Source: Halorussus salinus
GTDB taxonomy: Archaea > Halobacteriota > Halobacteria > Halobacteriales > Haladaptataceae
Length of the DNA: 64,000 bases
Direction: 5' to 3'
NCBI RefSeq assembly: GCF_004765815.2
Contig: NZ_ML974127.1
Location: 1,156,927 to 1,220,926 of the forward strand
Position 1 is the stretch's first letter. Every line of letters begins with the position of its first letter. The notes under the pieces were generated by a model, which was given only the letters and a program-made list of their open reading frames with translations, had not been told where the DNA came from and made no database searches. Shown piece after piece: positions 39,875 to 53,935 of this stretch. A program made the translations under genes and the position numbers.

Positions 39875-42373
39875 TTATTCGTCGGTCTCGCCAGTCTCGT
39901 CGGTCTCGGCCGCGTCGTCGCCGTTCGCGTCCGGAATCACGTCCACGGTGGCCACGCCGTCGTCGCCTTCGAGTTCCATCACTTTCACGCCCATCGTGTT
40001 CCGGCCGACCTCGGAGATGTCGGCCGCTCGGATGCGCATTATCTGGCCGCTCTCGCTCATGATGACGAGGTGGTCGGCCGGACCGACTGCCTTGACCGAC
40101 GTGACCCGCCCGTTGCGGTCGCCGGTCTTGATGTCCACGAGTCCCTTGCCGTTACGCGATTGCTTGCGGTACTCGGTGAGCGGCGTCCGCTTGCCGTAGC
40201 CGTTCTCCGTGACCGTCAGCAGGTCCTGCTCGGTGTCGTCCTCGACCGCGACCATCCCCGCGACTTTATCTTGGCCTTCGAGGTCCACGCCGCGGACGCC
40301 GCGGGCGTTGCGGCCCATCTCGCGGGCCTCGTCCTCGTCGAACCGAATCGCCATCCCCTCGCGGGTGGCGACCAGCAGGTCGGTCGAACCGTTCGTCACC
40401 TTCACGTCCACGAGTTCGTCGCCGTCCTCCAACTTCGCGGCGATGATGCCCGTCGAGAGGATGTTGTCGAACTCGGAGGCCGCGGTCCGCTTGACGTAGC
40501 CGTCGCGCGTGACCATGCTCAGACACTCCTCGTCCTCGAAGTCGTCGGTGTTGACGACCGCGGTTATCTCCTCGCCGTCGTCCAAGTCCAGCAGATTGAT
40601 GGCGGACTTACCCCGCGCGGTCCGGGACATCTCGGGAATCTCGTAGGTCTTCAGGCGGTAGACCTGCCCTTGATTGGTGAAACAGAGGAGGTAGTCGTGA
40701 GTGTTCGCTCGGAACACCTTCGACACCCGGTCGCCCTCCTTGATGTCGCCGCCGATGATGCCCTTGCCGCCGCGGTTCTGGGCGTCGAACTGCGAGACGG
40801 GCATCCGTTTCACGTAGTCCTGCTCGGTGACGACGACGACCACGTCCTCCTCGGCGATGAGGTCCTCGCGGGTCACCTCGTCGGTGTCCTCGATGAACGA
40901 GGTCCGGCGGTCGTCGTCGTACTCGTCCTTGATGGCGAGGAGTTCCTCCTCGATGACCGAGAGGAGTTCCTCCTCGTCGCCCAGAATCGTCTCCAGTCGC
41001 TCGATGCGGGCCTGCACCTCGTCGTACTCGTCCTCGATTTCGGCGGCCTCCATCGAGGTGAGACTGCCCAACTGCATCCGGACGATGTGGTCCACTTGGT
41101 CGCCGGAGAACTCGTAGGCCTCCCGGAGCGCGGCCTTCGCGTCGTCGCGGTCCTCGGCGTCTCGGATGATGTCCACCACGTCGTCGGCGTGTTCGAGCGC
41201 CGTGAGTCGGCCGTCGAGGATGTGAGCGCGGTCTTGCTTCTCGCCGAGTTCGTACTGACTGCGCCGCCGAACGACCTCCTTGCGGTGGTCGAGGTAGTGG
41301 CGCAGGGTCTCTTTCAGCGTGAGGACCTGCGGTTGGCCGTCCACCAGCGCGAGGTTGATGACGCCGAACGTCTTTTCGAGGAAGCGTTCGAGCAGTTGGT
41401 TCTTGACGACCTCCGCCATCGCGTTGCGCTTCAACTCCACGACGATGCGGATGCCGTCGCGGTCCGACTCGTCGCGCAGGTCACGGATGCCCTCGATAGC
41501 GCCGTCGTTGACCGCGTCGGCTATCTTCTCGACCATCCGGGCCTTGTTGGTCTGGTAGGGGAGTTCCGTGATGACGATGCGGTCGCTCCCGTTCTCGCGC
41601 TCCTCGACCTCGTACTCGGCGCGGACGCGGATGCGCCCCCGGCCGGTCTTGTACGCGGCGTGGACCGCGTTGTGCCCGACGATGTTCGCGCCGGTCGGGA
41701 AGTCCGGTCCCTTCACGTGGTCCATCAGGTCCTCGACGGTCGCGTCGGGATTGTCGATGAGTTCGATGGTCGCGTCGATTATCTCGCCGAGGTTGTGCGG
41801 CGGGATGTTCGTGGACATCCCGACCGCGATACCCGACGAGCCGTTGACCAGCAGGTTCGGGAACGCCGCGGGAAGCACGTCCGGTTCCTGCAGGCGGTCG
41901 TCGTAGTTGGCCGAGAAGTCCACCGTGTCCATGTCGATGTCGGACAGTAGCTCCTCGGCGATGGGGGCCATCCGGGCCTCGGTGTACCGCATCGCGGCGG
42001 GCGGGTCGCCGTCCACCGAGCCGAAGTTCCCTTGGCCGTCCACGAGAGGGTAGCGCATCGAGAAGTCTTGGGCCATCCGGACCATCGCGTCGTAGATGGG
42101 GCTGTCGCCGTGCGGGTGGTAGTTACCCATCGTCTCGCCCACGATGGACGAGGACTTCCGGTGGCTCGACCCGCTGGTGACGCCCTCCTCGTGCATCGCG
42201 TAGAGGATGCGCCGGTGGACGGGCTTGAGACCGTCGCGAACGTCGGGTAAGGCTCGACCCGCGATGACGGACATCGCGTAGTCGATGTAGCTCTGCTCCA
42301 TCTCGTCTTCGATGCGAGCGGTGTCGATACGTGCAGCGTCCACGTCTGTCGGTTCGGGTACGTCTGAACTCAT
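39875..42373 (-). CDS. gyrA: DNA gyrase subunit A
   Basis: 832 residues. The catalytic tyrosine is Tyr130 in [10 protein letters not shown], preceded by the PHRRILYAM and [19 protein letters not shown] segments of the breakage-reunion domain. The C-terminal DNA-wrapping domain carries the GyrA box as QNRGGKG (about residue 526), which confirms gyrase rather than topoisomerase IV. With GyrB it introduces negative supercoils using ATP. A long acidic tail (about 810-832) is typical of halophiles. It follows gyrB by 40 bases in the same operon. No intein in this subunit. Confidence 0.97.
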   Translation of the reverse strand: MSSDVPEPTDVDAARIDTARIEDEMEQSYIDYAMSVIAGRALPDVRDGLKPVHRRILYAMHEEGVTSGSSHRKSSSIVGETMGNYHPHGDSPIYDAMVRMAQDFSMRYPLVDGQGNFGSVDGDPPAAMRYTEARMAPIAEELLSDIDMDTVDFSANYDDRLQEPDVLPAAFPNLLVNGSSGIAVGMSTNIPPHNLGEIIDATIELIDNPDATVEDLMDHVKGPDFPTGANIVGHNAVHAAYKTGRGRIRVRAEYEVEERENGSDRIVITELPYQTNKARMVEKIADAVNDGAIEGIRDLRDESDRDGIRIVVELKRNAMAEVVKNQLLERFLEKTFGVINLALVDGQPQVLTLKETLRHYLDHRKEVVRRRSQYELGEKQDRAHILDGRLTALEHADDVVDIIRDAEDRDDAKAALREAYEFSGDQVDHIVRMQLGSLTSMEAAEIEDEYDEVQARIERLETILGDEEELLSVIEEELLAIKDEYDDDRRTSFIEDTDEVTREDLIAEEDVVVVVTEQDYVKRMPVSQFDAQNRGGKGIIGGDIKEGDRVSKVFRANTHDYLLCFTNQGQVYRLKTYEIPEMSRTARGKSAINLLDLDDGEEITAVVNTDDFEDEECLSMVTRDGYVKRTAASEFDNILSTGIIAAKLEDGDELVDVKVTNGSTDLLVATREGMAIRFDEDEAREMGRNARGVRGVDLEGQDKVAGMVAVEDDTEQDLLTVTENGYGKRTPLTEYRKQSRNGKGLVDIKTGDRNGRVTSVKAVGPADHLVIMSESGQIMRIRAADISEVGRNTMGVKVMELEGDDGVATVDVIPDANGDDAAETDETGETDE

Positions 42374-42413
42374 GTGTCGTTTTGGTGTCGGTGGTGTGTG
42401 CGACTGCCGACGG

Positions 42414-47038
<4,625 letters not shown>

Positions 47039-47331
47039 GCGGTAAATGGATTCGGGCCGAAACGAGCGATTACGACGCGGACGGTCCGGTTCCCGTCGCT
47101 CGGGAATCCGTCACCGCCCGCGGTCACCGGCAGTCCGCGACGGGTCGCTACCGCCTCGCGACGGGTCGCCACCAACCCCGAGCGGGTCGTCACCGGTCGG
47201 CGACGGAACCCGGAGCGTCCGAGAGCGGCGGGCGTATCCCGAGCGTACCGCTCCCTTCGAATCCGTGGTCTATCTCCGTCTCTCCCGAACGAGTGCTTGA
47301 AACGTGCAACCGAGAGCAACGGATTTGGCCC
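47039..47331 (+). other. intergenic region with degenerate 21-bp repeats
   Basis: About 290 bases without a supported gene, between the divergent MscS and Tat-protein genes. It contains three adjacent 21-bp units (see 47136-47198) and a GC-rich repeat-like context around them. It should also hold the two divergent promoters; the plus-strand one is at 47332-47338. Confidence 0.5.
47136..47198 (+). repeat. three degenerate 21-bp tandem repeats
   Basis: Units at 47136-47156, 47157-47177 and 47178-47198 share (G/C)(C)GA(C)GGGTCG(C/T)(C/T)ACC. The first two share 16-17 of 21 positions; the third is more diverged. Confidence 0.55.
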
Positions 47332-47338
47332 CTTATCC
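47332..47338 (+). promoter_or_regulatory. TATA-like box for the Tat-protein/quinoprotein operon
   Basis: CTTATCC, 26-32 bases before ATG 47364. Supports that ATG over an upstream frame start. Confidence 0.5.
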
Positions 47339-47363
47339 CGTTCCCGCGGTTCTCTTTCGAAGC

Positions 47364-48299
47364 ATGGTTCATGGACACGGAGAGCGGAAAATTTCTGACG
47401 AACAGCGCCGGGAGTTCCTCAAGGCACTGGGTGCCGGTGGAGCGGTCGCGGCCGGAGGAGCGACGCTCGGCGACGTGCGGGACGCGGTCGAGACCGGCGG
47501 GGGAACCGAACTCGCGTCCGTCGGCGAGGCGATTCGGAGCGACGTGGCGGGGTCGCTCGACGCCGACCTGCTGGCGGCGGGTCGGGCCGACCTCGCCGGG
47601 GCGGCGGCCGACCTGACCGCGGTTCCCGACCGGGGTCTCCCCGGCGCGAACGAGGGGCCGCGCGAGGAGTTCGCCGCAGTCGCCGCGGCGGCCCGACCGA
47701 CGTACGACCACCTCGGCGAGGTCGGCTTCTTCGAGAGTACGACCGAGCGACTGCCGGAGTTCTCGCCCGAGTACATCGAAGACAGCGTGCGCCGGTTCGT
47801 CGTCAGCGACGGACTGGCTGGCACGCTCTCGGACCACAGCTTCTCCGAGCAGGAACTCGTGGACCTGTTGGCGACCGTCGTCGGCCACCGCGAGCGAATC
47901 GGCGAGCGCCACTGGGTCGCCACCGACCAACTGCCCCGCGAGCAGATGGAGATGGGCGAACACGTCCCCGCGATGACGAAGGCCGCCGCGGGCGGCGTCC
48001 TCCTCTGGTTGGAGGACTTGGACGACCACCTCTGGCGCAACGGCGTCATCCTGACCGACGAGATTCTGGCCGACGCGGCGTGGGACGCCCGCGCGATGGC
48101 GGCCGGGTTCGACCTGATGGCCGACGGTGCGCGCCGAATCGCCGAGGAGGACGGGACCGGCGACGACGAACTCGCTGGTCTGCTGTCGTCCGGATTCGCC
48201 CTACAGGCCATCGCCCAGAACCTCCTGCCGCGGGACGCCTACTGGGTGACCGAGGAGATGCGCGCCGAGCGAACGAACGACATCGAGGTTCCCAACTGA
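47364..48299 (+). CDS. Tat-signal exported helical protein, partner of the quinoprotein
   Basis: 311 residues from ATG 47364. A twin-arginine signal is visible as EQRREFLKALGAGGAVAAGG (about residues 14-33). The rest is soluble, helical and acidic with Ala-rich stretches and no recognised catalytic motif. It is followed after one base by a large cupredoxin-quinoprotein that has no signal peptide of its own, so this protein may carry its partner through the Tat pathway as a folded complex. Family not recognised. Confidence 0.78.
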   Translation: MVHGHGERKISDEQRREFLKALGAGGAVAAGGATLGDVRDAVETGGGTELASVGEAIRSDVAGSLDADLLAAGRADLAGAAADLTAVPDRGLPGANEGPREEFAAVAAAARPTYDHLGEVGFFESTTERLPEFSPEYIEDSVRRFVVSDGLAGTLSDHSFSEQELVDLLATVVGHRERIGERHWVATDQLPREQMEMGEHVPAMTKAAAGGVLLWLEDLDDHLWRNGVILTDEILADAAWDARAMAAGFDLMADGARRIAEEDGTGDDELAGLLSSGFALQAIAQNLLPRDAYWVTEEMRAERTNDIEVPN

Positions 48300-48300
48300 C

Positions 48301-50406
48301 ATGCCCGCCGATATCGACCCCACGACCGAGGAGATCGAACCGGAGGAACGACCCCACTACATCGACACCGGGCCGGAGGCCCGCGGCGAGGACCAACTCG
48401 TCCACTTCAACCGTCCGGGCTTCACCACCGAGTTCAGACTCGGCGGCGCGACCGCCGCGTGGCAGGGCCGCGCGCCCTCCCGAATCGAGGGGCAATCGAA
48501 TCCGACGCTGAACTTGGAAGCCGGGAACACGTACCGAGTCGTCTGGGAGAACGTCGACGGCGCGCCCCACAACTTCGTGATTCAGGACGCCGACGGGAAC
48601 CGCGTCGTCGGAACCGAGGTGTACTCCTCGCAGGGCGAGATGGTCACGCTGTCGTTTCAGGCCACCGAGGAGATGGACCGGTACATCTGCACCGTCCACC
48701 CCAACACGATGGTCGGCGACGTAGAAATCGCGGGCGAGGGTCCCAGCCCCGGCGGCCAGCAGACCGAGCAACTCCAAGAACCGCCGGGACCGGGCGCGAC
48801 CCAAGAGCCGGTCCCCGAGATGAACGTGACGACCGGAATGTTAGAGGAGGACGACGAGCGCCGCGACTCGTGGCTCACCTACGACAAGGGACTGGGCCAG
48901 CGCGGCTACACGCCCGCCGACCAACTCGACGCCGACAACGTCGCCAGCCTCGAACAGAAGTACACCATCCCGACCGACAGCGCGGGCATCGAGACGAACC
49001 CCGTCGTCGTCCCGTCGGACCCGCCGGTGATGTACTACACGACCAGCAACCTCGCCGTCGTCGCGGCCAACGCCCGCACCGGCGAGAAGTACTGGCAGTT
49101 CAAGTACGCGCTCCCGGAGGACGCCGCGGGCCAGACCGGTCGCAACCGCGGCGTCGCCGTCTGGCAGGACAAGGTGTACTTCGCGACGACCGACTCGTAT
49201 CTGGTCGCGCTCGACCGGTACACCGGCGAGAAGGAGTGGGAGACGCTGATGCTCACCGACGAGCAACAGCGCGAGATGGACCAGCCGAAACGGATGTCCA
49301 TTAGCCAAGCGCCCATCGCCTACGACGGGCGGATTCTCGTCGGCATGAGCGGCGACTTCGGGGGCTGGTGTGTCGCCTCGTCGGTCGATGCGGAGTCGGG
49401 CGACGTTCGGTGGCAGGTCAACATGGCTCCGAAGGACGCGTGGATAGGGGATAGCTGGCGGTTCGCCAGCAACGCGCCGTGGATGAGTCCCTCCATCGAC
49501 CCGGAGACGAACAACGTCTTCTACGCGGTGGGCAACCCCTGCCCGATGATGAACGGCATCGTCCGGCCGGGACCGAACAAGCACTCGAACTCCATCGTCG
49601 CCATCGACCTCGACTCCGGCGACGTGGAGTGGGCCAGCCAGCAGATTCCCCACGAGCTGTGGGACTACGACAGCCACGCCACTCCGACGGTTTTCGACCT
49701 CGAAGTGGACGGCGAGACCCACCGTGCCGTCTCGACCGACCAGAAGGCCGGGTGGACCTACGTCTACGACGCCGAGACCGGGCGGCTCCTCGAACGCACC
49801 GCGCCGTGGACCGAGCAGGACCACGAGTGGGCCGACCACTTCCTCGCGCTCCCGCCCCGCGGCGAGGAGAACGCCGGGACCTGCTGGCCGGGCACCATCG
49901 GCGCGACCGAGTGGCCGCCGTGCGCCTACGACCCCGACACCGGGCTACGCTACGTCGCGGCGGTGGACGCGGCCCAGCGCGTCTCCTACGACCCCGACTG
50001 GGAGTACGAGACGCAGGGCGACATCACGCTCGCGGAGGGCGGGTCGCGACTCGCCTCGGAGGACACCTCCCACTCCGCGTTCGTGCAGGCGGTGGACCCC
50101 GCGACCGGCGACCTCGCGTGGCGGACCGAACTCCCGGACGTGAACCCCGAGTGGTCCCACTGGCGCATCTGGCCCGGCGGGACGACCGCGACCGGGGGCG
50201 GCGTCCTGTTCGTCCCCTCGTCGGGCGGGCACGTCTACGCGCTCGACACCGAGACCGGCGAGCGCATCTGGAGCGCCGAGACCGACGCCGACCGCATCAC
50301 CCCCTCGCCGGTGGTTTGGGACGACCCGACCGAGGGCACCCAGTACGTCGCGGTGGCGGCCGACGACGAGATAACGGTCTGGACCTCCGGCGGCTTCGAG
50401 GGCTGA
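48301..50406 (+). CDS. cupredoxin-quinoprotein (PQQ-type beta-propeller) fusion without signal peptide
   Basis: 701 residues. The N-terminal half has a cupredoxin domain (about residues 65-145) with copper ligands His in GAPHNFVIQD and Cys, His and Met in YICTVHPNTMVG. From about residue 180 comes an eight-bladed-type propeller with the repeated PQQ-like motifs NARTGEKYWQFK, DRYTGEKEWETL, DAESGDVRWQVN, DLDSGDVEWASQ and DTETGERIWSAE. In bacterial quinoprotein dehydrogenases a cytochrome or similar takes the electrons; here a copper domain seems to do so. No N-terminal signal is visible. The stop of the Tat-signal protein is one base before its start, indicating a coupled pair. Confidence 0.88.
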   Translation: MPADIDPTTEEIEPEERPHYIDTGPEARGEDQLVHFNRPGFTTEFRLGGATAAWQGRAPSRIEGQSNPTLNLEAGNTYRVVWENVDGAPHNFVIQDADGNRVVGTEVYSSQGEMVTLSFQATEEMDRYICTVHPNTMVGDVEIAGEGPSPGGQQTEQLQEPPGPGATQEPVPEMNVTTGMLEEDDERRDSWLTYDKGLGQRGYTPADQLDADNVASLEQKYTIPTDSAGIETNPVVVPSDPPVMYYTTSNLAVVAANARTGEKYWQFKYALPEDAAGQTGRNRGVAVWQDKVYFATTDSYLVALDRYTGEKEWETLMLTDEQQREMDQPKRMSISQAPIAYDGRILVGMSGDFGGWCVASSVDAESGDVRWQVNMAPKDAWIGDSWRFASNAPWMSPSIDPETNNVFYAVGNPCPMMNGIVRPGPNKHSNSIVAIDLDSGDVEWASQQIPHELWDYDSHATPTVFDLEVDGETHRAVSTDQKAGWTYVYDAETGRLLERTAPWTEQDHEWADHFLALPPRGEENAGTCWPGTIGATEWPPCAYDPDTGLRYVAAVDAAQRVSYDPDWEYETQGDITLAEGGSRLASEDTSHSAFVQAVDPATGDLAWRTELPDVNPEWSHWRIWPGGTTATGGGVLFVPSSGGHVYALDTETGERIWSAETDADRITPSPVVWDDPTEGTQYVAVAADDEITVWTSGGFEG

Positions 50407-50437
50407 GACCTCCGCGAAACCGAACGTCGAGTGCTTC

Positions 50438-50442
50438 TTTTT
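50438..50442 (+). terminator. T-run terminator after the quinoprotein gene
   Basis: TTTTT 32 bases after the stop codon. Archaeal terminators are often simple T-runs; inference. Confidence 0.4.
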
Positions 50443-50773
50443 CGGGCGGCGGTTGCGAGCGCGGTTCCGACACGAGCGTCGAGTTGACGAAGCTCATTGT
50501 CACCGCCACGACCTCGGAATCCCGGCTCGAACCCGACGACCGTTCCGCGCCGGTCGGCGACGACCGTTCCACGCCGATCGCCGACGACTGTTCCGCGCCG
50601 GTCGGTTCCGTTGTGCCAGCGTAGTGGCCCGTTCCCGTCGCTACTCCGCCGGACCCGCCCCGCGGCCGAGACGGCCGCCCTCCGGAGGTAAGCCGACTGT
50701 AACCCCGTCGGTCCGGTCGTAATCCGCCTGTACTCCGGAACGGTGCCGACCGAGGCTCGGAACCGTCTCGGCC
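50443..50773 (+). other. intergenic region with 24-bp repeats
   Basis: About 330 bases without a convincing gene between the quinoprotein and the secreted Thr-rich protein. It contains three 24-bp tandem repeats (50535-50606). Open frames across it on both strands show only repetitive Arg/Gly/Val patterns created by the repeats and are rejected as genes. Confidence 0.55.
50535..50606 (+). repeat. three tandem 24-bp repeats, intergenic
   Basis: Units at 50535-50558, 50559-50582 and 50583-50606, consensus GACGACCGTTCCGCGCCGGTCGGC. Each differs from the others at only a few positions. The repeat lies 130-200 bases after the quinoprotein stop. Confidence 0.75.
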
Positions 50774-50780
50774 GTTTATC
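50774..50780 (+). promoter_or_regulatory. TATA-like box of the Thr-rich protein gene
   Basis: GTTTATC, 28-34 bases before ATG 50808; leaderless-type spacing. Confidence 0.5.
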
Positions 50781-50807
50781 CCCGGCGTCGCTGTACGAAA
50801 CTACGGG

Positions 50808-51878
50808 ATGAACGACACGACGACACTGATAGCACTGCTGACGGCGCTGCTCCTCGTCGCGGGCGGCGTCGGACTCGGCGCGACCGGTTCGCCGACGGCC
50901 GGGACCGCCGATTCTGTCAGACAGGAAACGACGACGAATCAGACCACGATGGACGAGGCGACGACGATGGACGAGGAGACGACGATGCAGGAGACGACAC
51001 GGACCGCCGCTGGCACGAACGAGACCACCACGGTTCCCGCGGAGGCCCGGAGCGGGGCCACCGACGACGAGACGACCGCCGCTACCGGTGGCGAGACGAC
51101 CGCCGCCGACAACGAGACGACTACCGCCGGAAACGCGACGCAGACGACGGCGCAGGCTGGCGGGCAACCGGGAGCGACGAACGTGACCGCCCGGAACGTC
51201 ACGATAGACCGGCTCGTCCTCCGGAACGTGACCCTCCTCGACGCCAGCGTCGGGGACCTGACCGTGGAGAGCGAGTCGGCCGAGAACGTCACGAACCAGA
51301 CATACAGCGACGTGTCGGTCCAGCGCATCGAGGCCGCGGGCAACGTGACCGACCTGACGCTCACGAACGTCAGCATCAACGACGAGGAGTTGGCGACCGC
51401 GCTGGTCGGCGAGTCGGGCCGTCTGCGAATCGAGACGCGAACCGTCATGGGTGAGGCCGTCTTGCAGAACCAGACCGTCGAGGGACTCGAAGTCGGGAGC
51501 GCGACGGTCCGCGCGGGCGCGGCCGAGAACGTCTCGGTGAACGCCGACGCCGCGACCGCGAACCAGTCCGAGAGCGGAACCCAGACCGAGGGCCAGCCCG
51601 CAATCTCGGCCGAGAGCGCGGTCGTCGGGGGCGCGGACCTCGCGAGCCTGAACGTCTCGGGCGTCTCGACGGGCGAGACCGCCGGAGCGACCGAGACGAC
51701 CGCTCAAGCGACTCAGACGACCGTGCAGGCGACGGAGACGACCACGCAATCGACTCAGACCACCGCGCAGGCCACTCAGACCACCGCGGAGGGCAACGAG
51801 ACCACCACGGTTCCCGCGGAGGCCCGGAGCGGAGCCACCGACGACGAGACGACCACGACCGAGAGCGGCGGGGCCTGA
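50808..51878 (+). CDS. secreted Thr/Asn-rich low-complexity surface protein
   Basis: 356 residues. A Sec-type signal (LIALLTALLLVAGGVGLGAT) precedes two long low-complexity Thr/Glu/Ala-rich segments (about 38-125 and 285-356) that flank a beta-rich middle (about 126-280) with many N-glycosylation sequons (NVT, NQT, NAT). The low-complexity arms contain near-identical copies of the same 20-residue segment (NETTTVPAEARSGATDDETT). No anchor is seen at the C-terminus. Probably a heavily glycosylated, mucin-like surface or secreted protein; role unknown. Confidence 0.8.
   Translation: MNDTTTLIALLTALLLVAGGVGLGATGSPTAGTADSVRQETTTNQTTMDEATTMDEETTMQETTRTAAGTNETTTVPAEARSGATDDETTAATGGETTAADNETTTAGNATQTTAQAGGQPGATNVTARNVTIDRLVLRNVTLLDASVGDLTVESESAENVTNQTYSDVSVQRIEAAGNVTDLTLTNVSINDEELATALVGESGRLRIETRTVMGEAVLQNQTVEGLEVGSATVRAGAAENVSVNADAATANQSESGTQTEGQPAISAESAVVGGADLASLNVSGVSTGETAGATETTAQATQTTVQATETTTQSTQTTAQATQTTAEGNETTTVPAEARSGATDDETTTTESGGA
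51018..51077 (+). repeat. 60-bp direct repeat, copy 1 (other copy 51795-51854)
   Basis: Identical to 51795-51854 except for one base (GGGGCC versus GGAGCC). Both copies are in frame in the Thr-rich protein, 777 bases apart, in the two low-complexity arms. Near-perfect DNA identity indicates recent duplication or gene conversion. Confidence 0.85.
51795..51854 (+). repeat. 60-bp direct repeat, copy 2
   Basis: Second copy of the direct repeat at 51018-51077, near the end of the Thr-rich protein gene. Confidence 0.85.
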
Positions 51879-51910
51879 CGACTCGCGGTCGGCCGCCGTT
51901 CCGCCCGAAC

Positions 51911-51919
51911 GATTATCAC
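51911..51919 (+). promoter_or_regulatory. TATA-like box of the binding-protein gene
   Basis: GATTATCAC, 18-26 bases before GTG 51937 and 30-38 before the in-frame ATG 51949. Either start fits; the GTG is closer to leaderless spacing. Confidence 0.45.
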
Positions 51920-51936
51920 TCCGACACTCGTGTCTC

Positions 51937-53094
51937 GTGACGGAAACGATGGGGGAGACACGACGGGAATTTCTTCGAACGACAGGCGTCTCGGCGGTCG
52001 GACTGACGGGAGCGGTCGGCGTCACCTCCGGCCAGTTGAGCGGCGTCTCGCTCCTGCTCAACTGGAAGCCAAACGGGCTTCACGTGCCCTACTACGCCGC
52101 GAAGGCGCGGGGCTACTACGACGAGCAGGGGGTGAACCTGACCGGAATCGAGTCCGGACAGGGGTCGGACTTCGCGGCCAAGCAGGTCGGACTGGGTAAC
52201 GCTCCGCTGGCGGTCACCGGCGCGAGCCAGATACTCAACGTCAACTCGCGGGGCCTCGCGCCCCGGTCGGTCGGCGTGATGATGCAACGCAGTCCGGTCG
52301 TGGTGTTCACCACCCGCGAGACCTTCGGCGGCGAGTTGACCAGCGCCGACCAACTCGCGGGCAAGACGGTCGGTACCGGCCCCGGCATGGTGCGGATTCT
52401 CACGAAACTGCTCCTCGAACAGCGGGGCGTCCTCTCGGAGGTCGAACTCGTGGACACCGGATTCGACACGGTCCAGCAGTTGCTCGGCGGGGAGATAGAC
52501 GCCGCGGGCGGCGTCTTCGCCGACGCGGTGGTCGCCCGCCGGAAAGCCGAGCAGGTCTCGTCGGTTTCGGTCGCGGAGACGATTCCCTCCTACGGGCACG
52601 TCGTCGCCGCGAACGACGAGTTCGCGGCCGAGAATCCCGAGACGGTCCGCGGGTTCCTCAACGCGACCGCTCGGGGCGCGGCGTGGGCGACCGACAATCC
52701 TCAGAAAGCGACCGACGAGCTACTCGCGGCCAACCCCGCTCTCTCGGAGACCGCCGAGGTCCAGCGCGCCAAGTGGGTCGAGATGGCCAGCCAGTACGTC
52801 CTCTCGGAGTCGGTTCGCCAGCAGGCGTTCGGGTGGAGCGACGGGAAGCCGTGGCAAACGACCTACGAGGCGCTCCGCGGGGCGGAACTCCTCGGGGGCG
52901 AGGTGGACCCCGCGTCGGTCTGGACCAACGAGTACCTCGACACCGACTACCGGTACGTCGGGGAGTACGCCGCGCAGGTCACGCCGCCCGAATCGTCTCG
53001 GACGGCGACCTCCGGAAGCGAATCGACCGCGACTTCCGGAAACGACCCGACCACGACTTCCGGGAACGAACCGACCACGACCGGTAGCGACTGA
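51937..53094 (+). CDS. ABC transporter substrate-binding protein, NMT1/SsuA-ThiY-like
   Basis: 385 residues from GTG 51937 (or 381 from ATG 51949). A Tat signal is visible in TRREFLRTTGVSAVGLTGAV. The mature protein fits the NMT1/THI5-like periplasmic-binding family, with LLLNWKPNGLHVPYYAAKAR at the start of domain 1 and YYDEQGVNLTGIESGQGSD. These proteins bind aromatic or small organic solutes such as thiamine pyrimidine precursor, alkanesulfonates or nitrate; the exact ligand is unknown. The last ~25 residues are Ser/Thr/Asn/Gly repeats (TSGNDPTT, TSGNEPTT), a spacer-like tail. It is coupled to the permease gene by a one-base overlap. Confidence 0.88.
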   Translation: MTETMGETRREFLRTTGVSAVGLTGAVGVTSGQLSGVSLLLNWKPNGLHVPYYAAKARGYYDEQGVNLTGIESGQGSDFAAKQVGLGNAPLAVTGASQILNVNSRGLAPRSVGVMMQRSPVVVFTTRETFGGELTSADQLAGKTVGTGPGMVRILTKLLLEQRGVLSEVELVDTGFDTVQQLLGGEIDAAGGVFADAVVARRKAEQVSSVSVAETIPSYGHVVAANDEFAAENPETVRGFLNATARGAAWATDNPQKATDELLAANPALSETAEVQRAKWVEMASQYVLSESVRQQAFGWSDGKPWQTTYEALRGAELLGGEVDPASVWTNEYLDTDYRYVGEYAAQVTPPESSRTATSGSESTATSGNDPTTTSGNEPTTTGSD

Positions 53095-53858
53095 TGACCG
53101 CTTCCGGGTCGCGCGCGTCCGCAGTCGGCGCGCGCGCCGGGCCGCCGCTGGTCGTCGCCCTCCTCGGACTGGTCGCGTGGTGGGCCGCCGCCCGGACCGC
53201 CGCAGTGCCGGACGTTATCTTCCCGACGCCGTTCGACGTGGGCGCGGCGCTCGCGGCCCACTGGCCCGCGCTCGTCGGCGCGGCGGGCGTCACGGCCGCC
53301 ACGGCGGGCCTCGGAATCGTCGGGGGCGCGCTCGTCGGCGTCCTGTTGGCGATGGCGATGACCGCCTCCGAGACGACTCGCGCGGTCGTCCGGCCCTACG
53401 TCGTCGCGCTCCGGGTCGTCCCGGTCGTCGCGGTCGCGCCCCTCCTCTTCCGCTGGTTCGGCGACGGGGTTCCGGCGCGGGCGCTCCTCGCGGGGACGCT
53501 GGCGGTCTTCCCGGTGACGATAGCGACTCATCAAGGGTTGTCGGCGACGCCCGAGGAGTACCTCTCGCTAGCGCGGTCGGTCGGCGCGTCCCCGACCGCC
53601 CGGTTCGTCCGCGTCCGCCTCCCGGCGGCCGCGCCCGACGCGTTCGCAGGCCTGAAAATCGCGGCCGCCGCGGGGGTCGTCGGCGCGGTCGTCGCGGAGT
53701 TCCTGACGCTGAAGGCGGGCATCGGCTACCGGGTCTTCCGGGCCTCGACGCGACTCCAGACCGCCCGGATGGTCGCGGCGCTCCTCGTGCTGGCGGCGCT
53801 CGGTGTGACGTTCTACCTCCTGCCCGCGCTGGTCGAGCGCAGGGTCGATTGGGGGTGA
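53094..53858 (+). CDS. ABC transporter permease, SsuC/ThiX-like (1)
   Basis: 254 residues with about five to six membrane helices and the ABC-permease EAA loop near residues 160-178 (EYLSLARSVGASPTARF). It is paralogous to the permease encoded at 54449-55201. Its start overlaps the stop of the binding protein by one base. The matching ATPase is not in this operon but on the opposite strand at 55212, so this half-transporter must pair with that one or with a distant ATPase. Confidence 0.88.
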   Translation: MTASGSRASAVGARAGPPLVVALLGLVAWWAAARTAAVPDVIFPTPFDVGAALAAHWPALVGAAGVTAATAGLGIVGGALVGVLLAMAMTASETTRAVVRPYVVALRVVPVVAVAPLLFRWFGDGVPARALLAGTLAVFPVTIATHQGLSATPEEYLSLARSVGASPTARFVRVRLPAAAPDAFAGLKIAAAAGVVGAVVAEFLTLKAGIGYRVFRASTRLQTARMVAALLVLAALGVTFYLLPALVERRVDWG

Positions 53859-53935
53859 GGCGGGTCGATTAGGCTGGGAGGTCGGCGAACCGAGGTCGGT
53901 CACTCGGTCGTCCGACTGGCCCTCCGTCCGGGCGG

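Noticed and set aside
40070-41950. Long plus-strand frame opposite gyrA (626 codons)
   Set aside because: Antisense shadow of gyrA with Val/Leu/Asp-rich composition and no recognisable domain.
50235-52061. Minus-strand frame of 608 codons across the intergenic repeats and the Thr-rich gene
   Set aside because: Composed of Arg/Gly/Leu repeats produced by the complement of low-complexity DNA; no start signal or domain.
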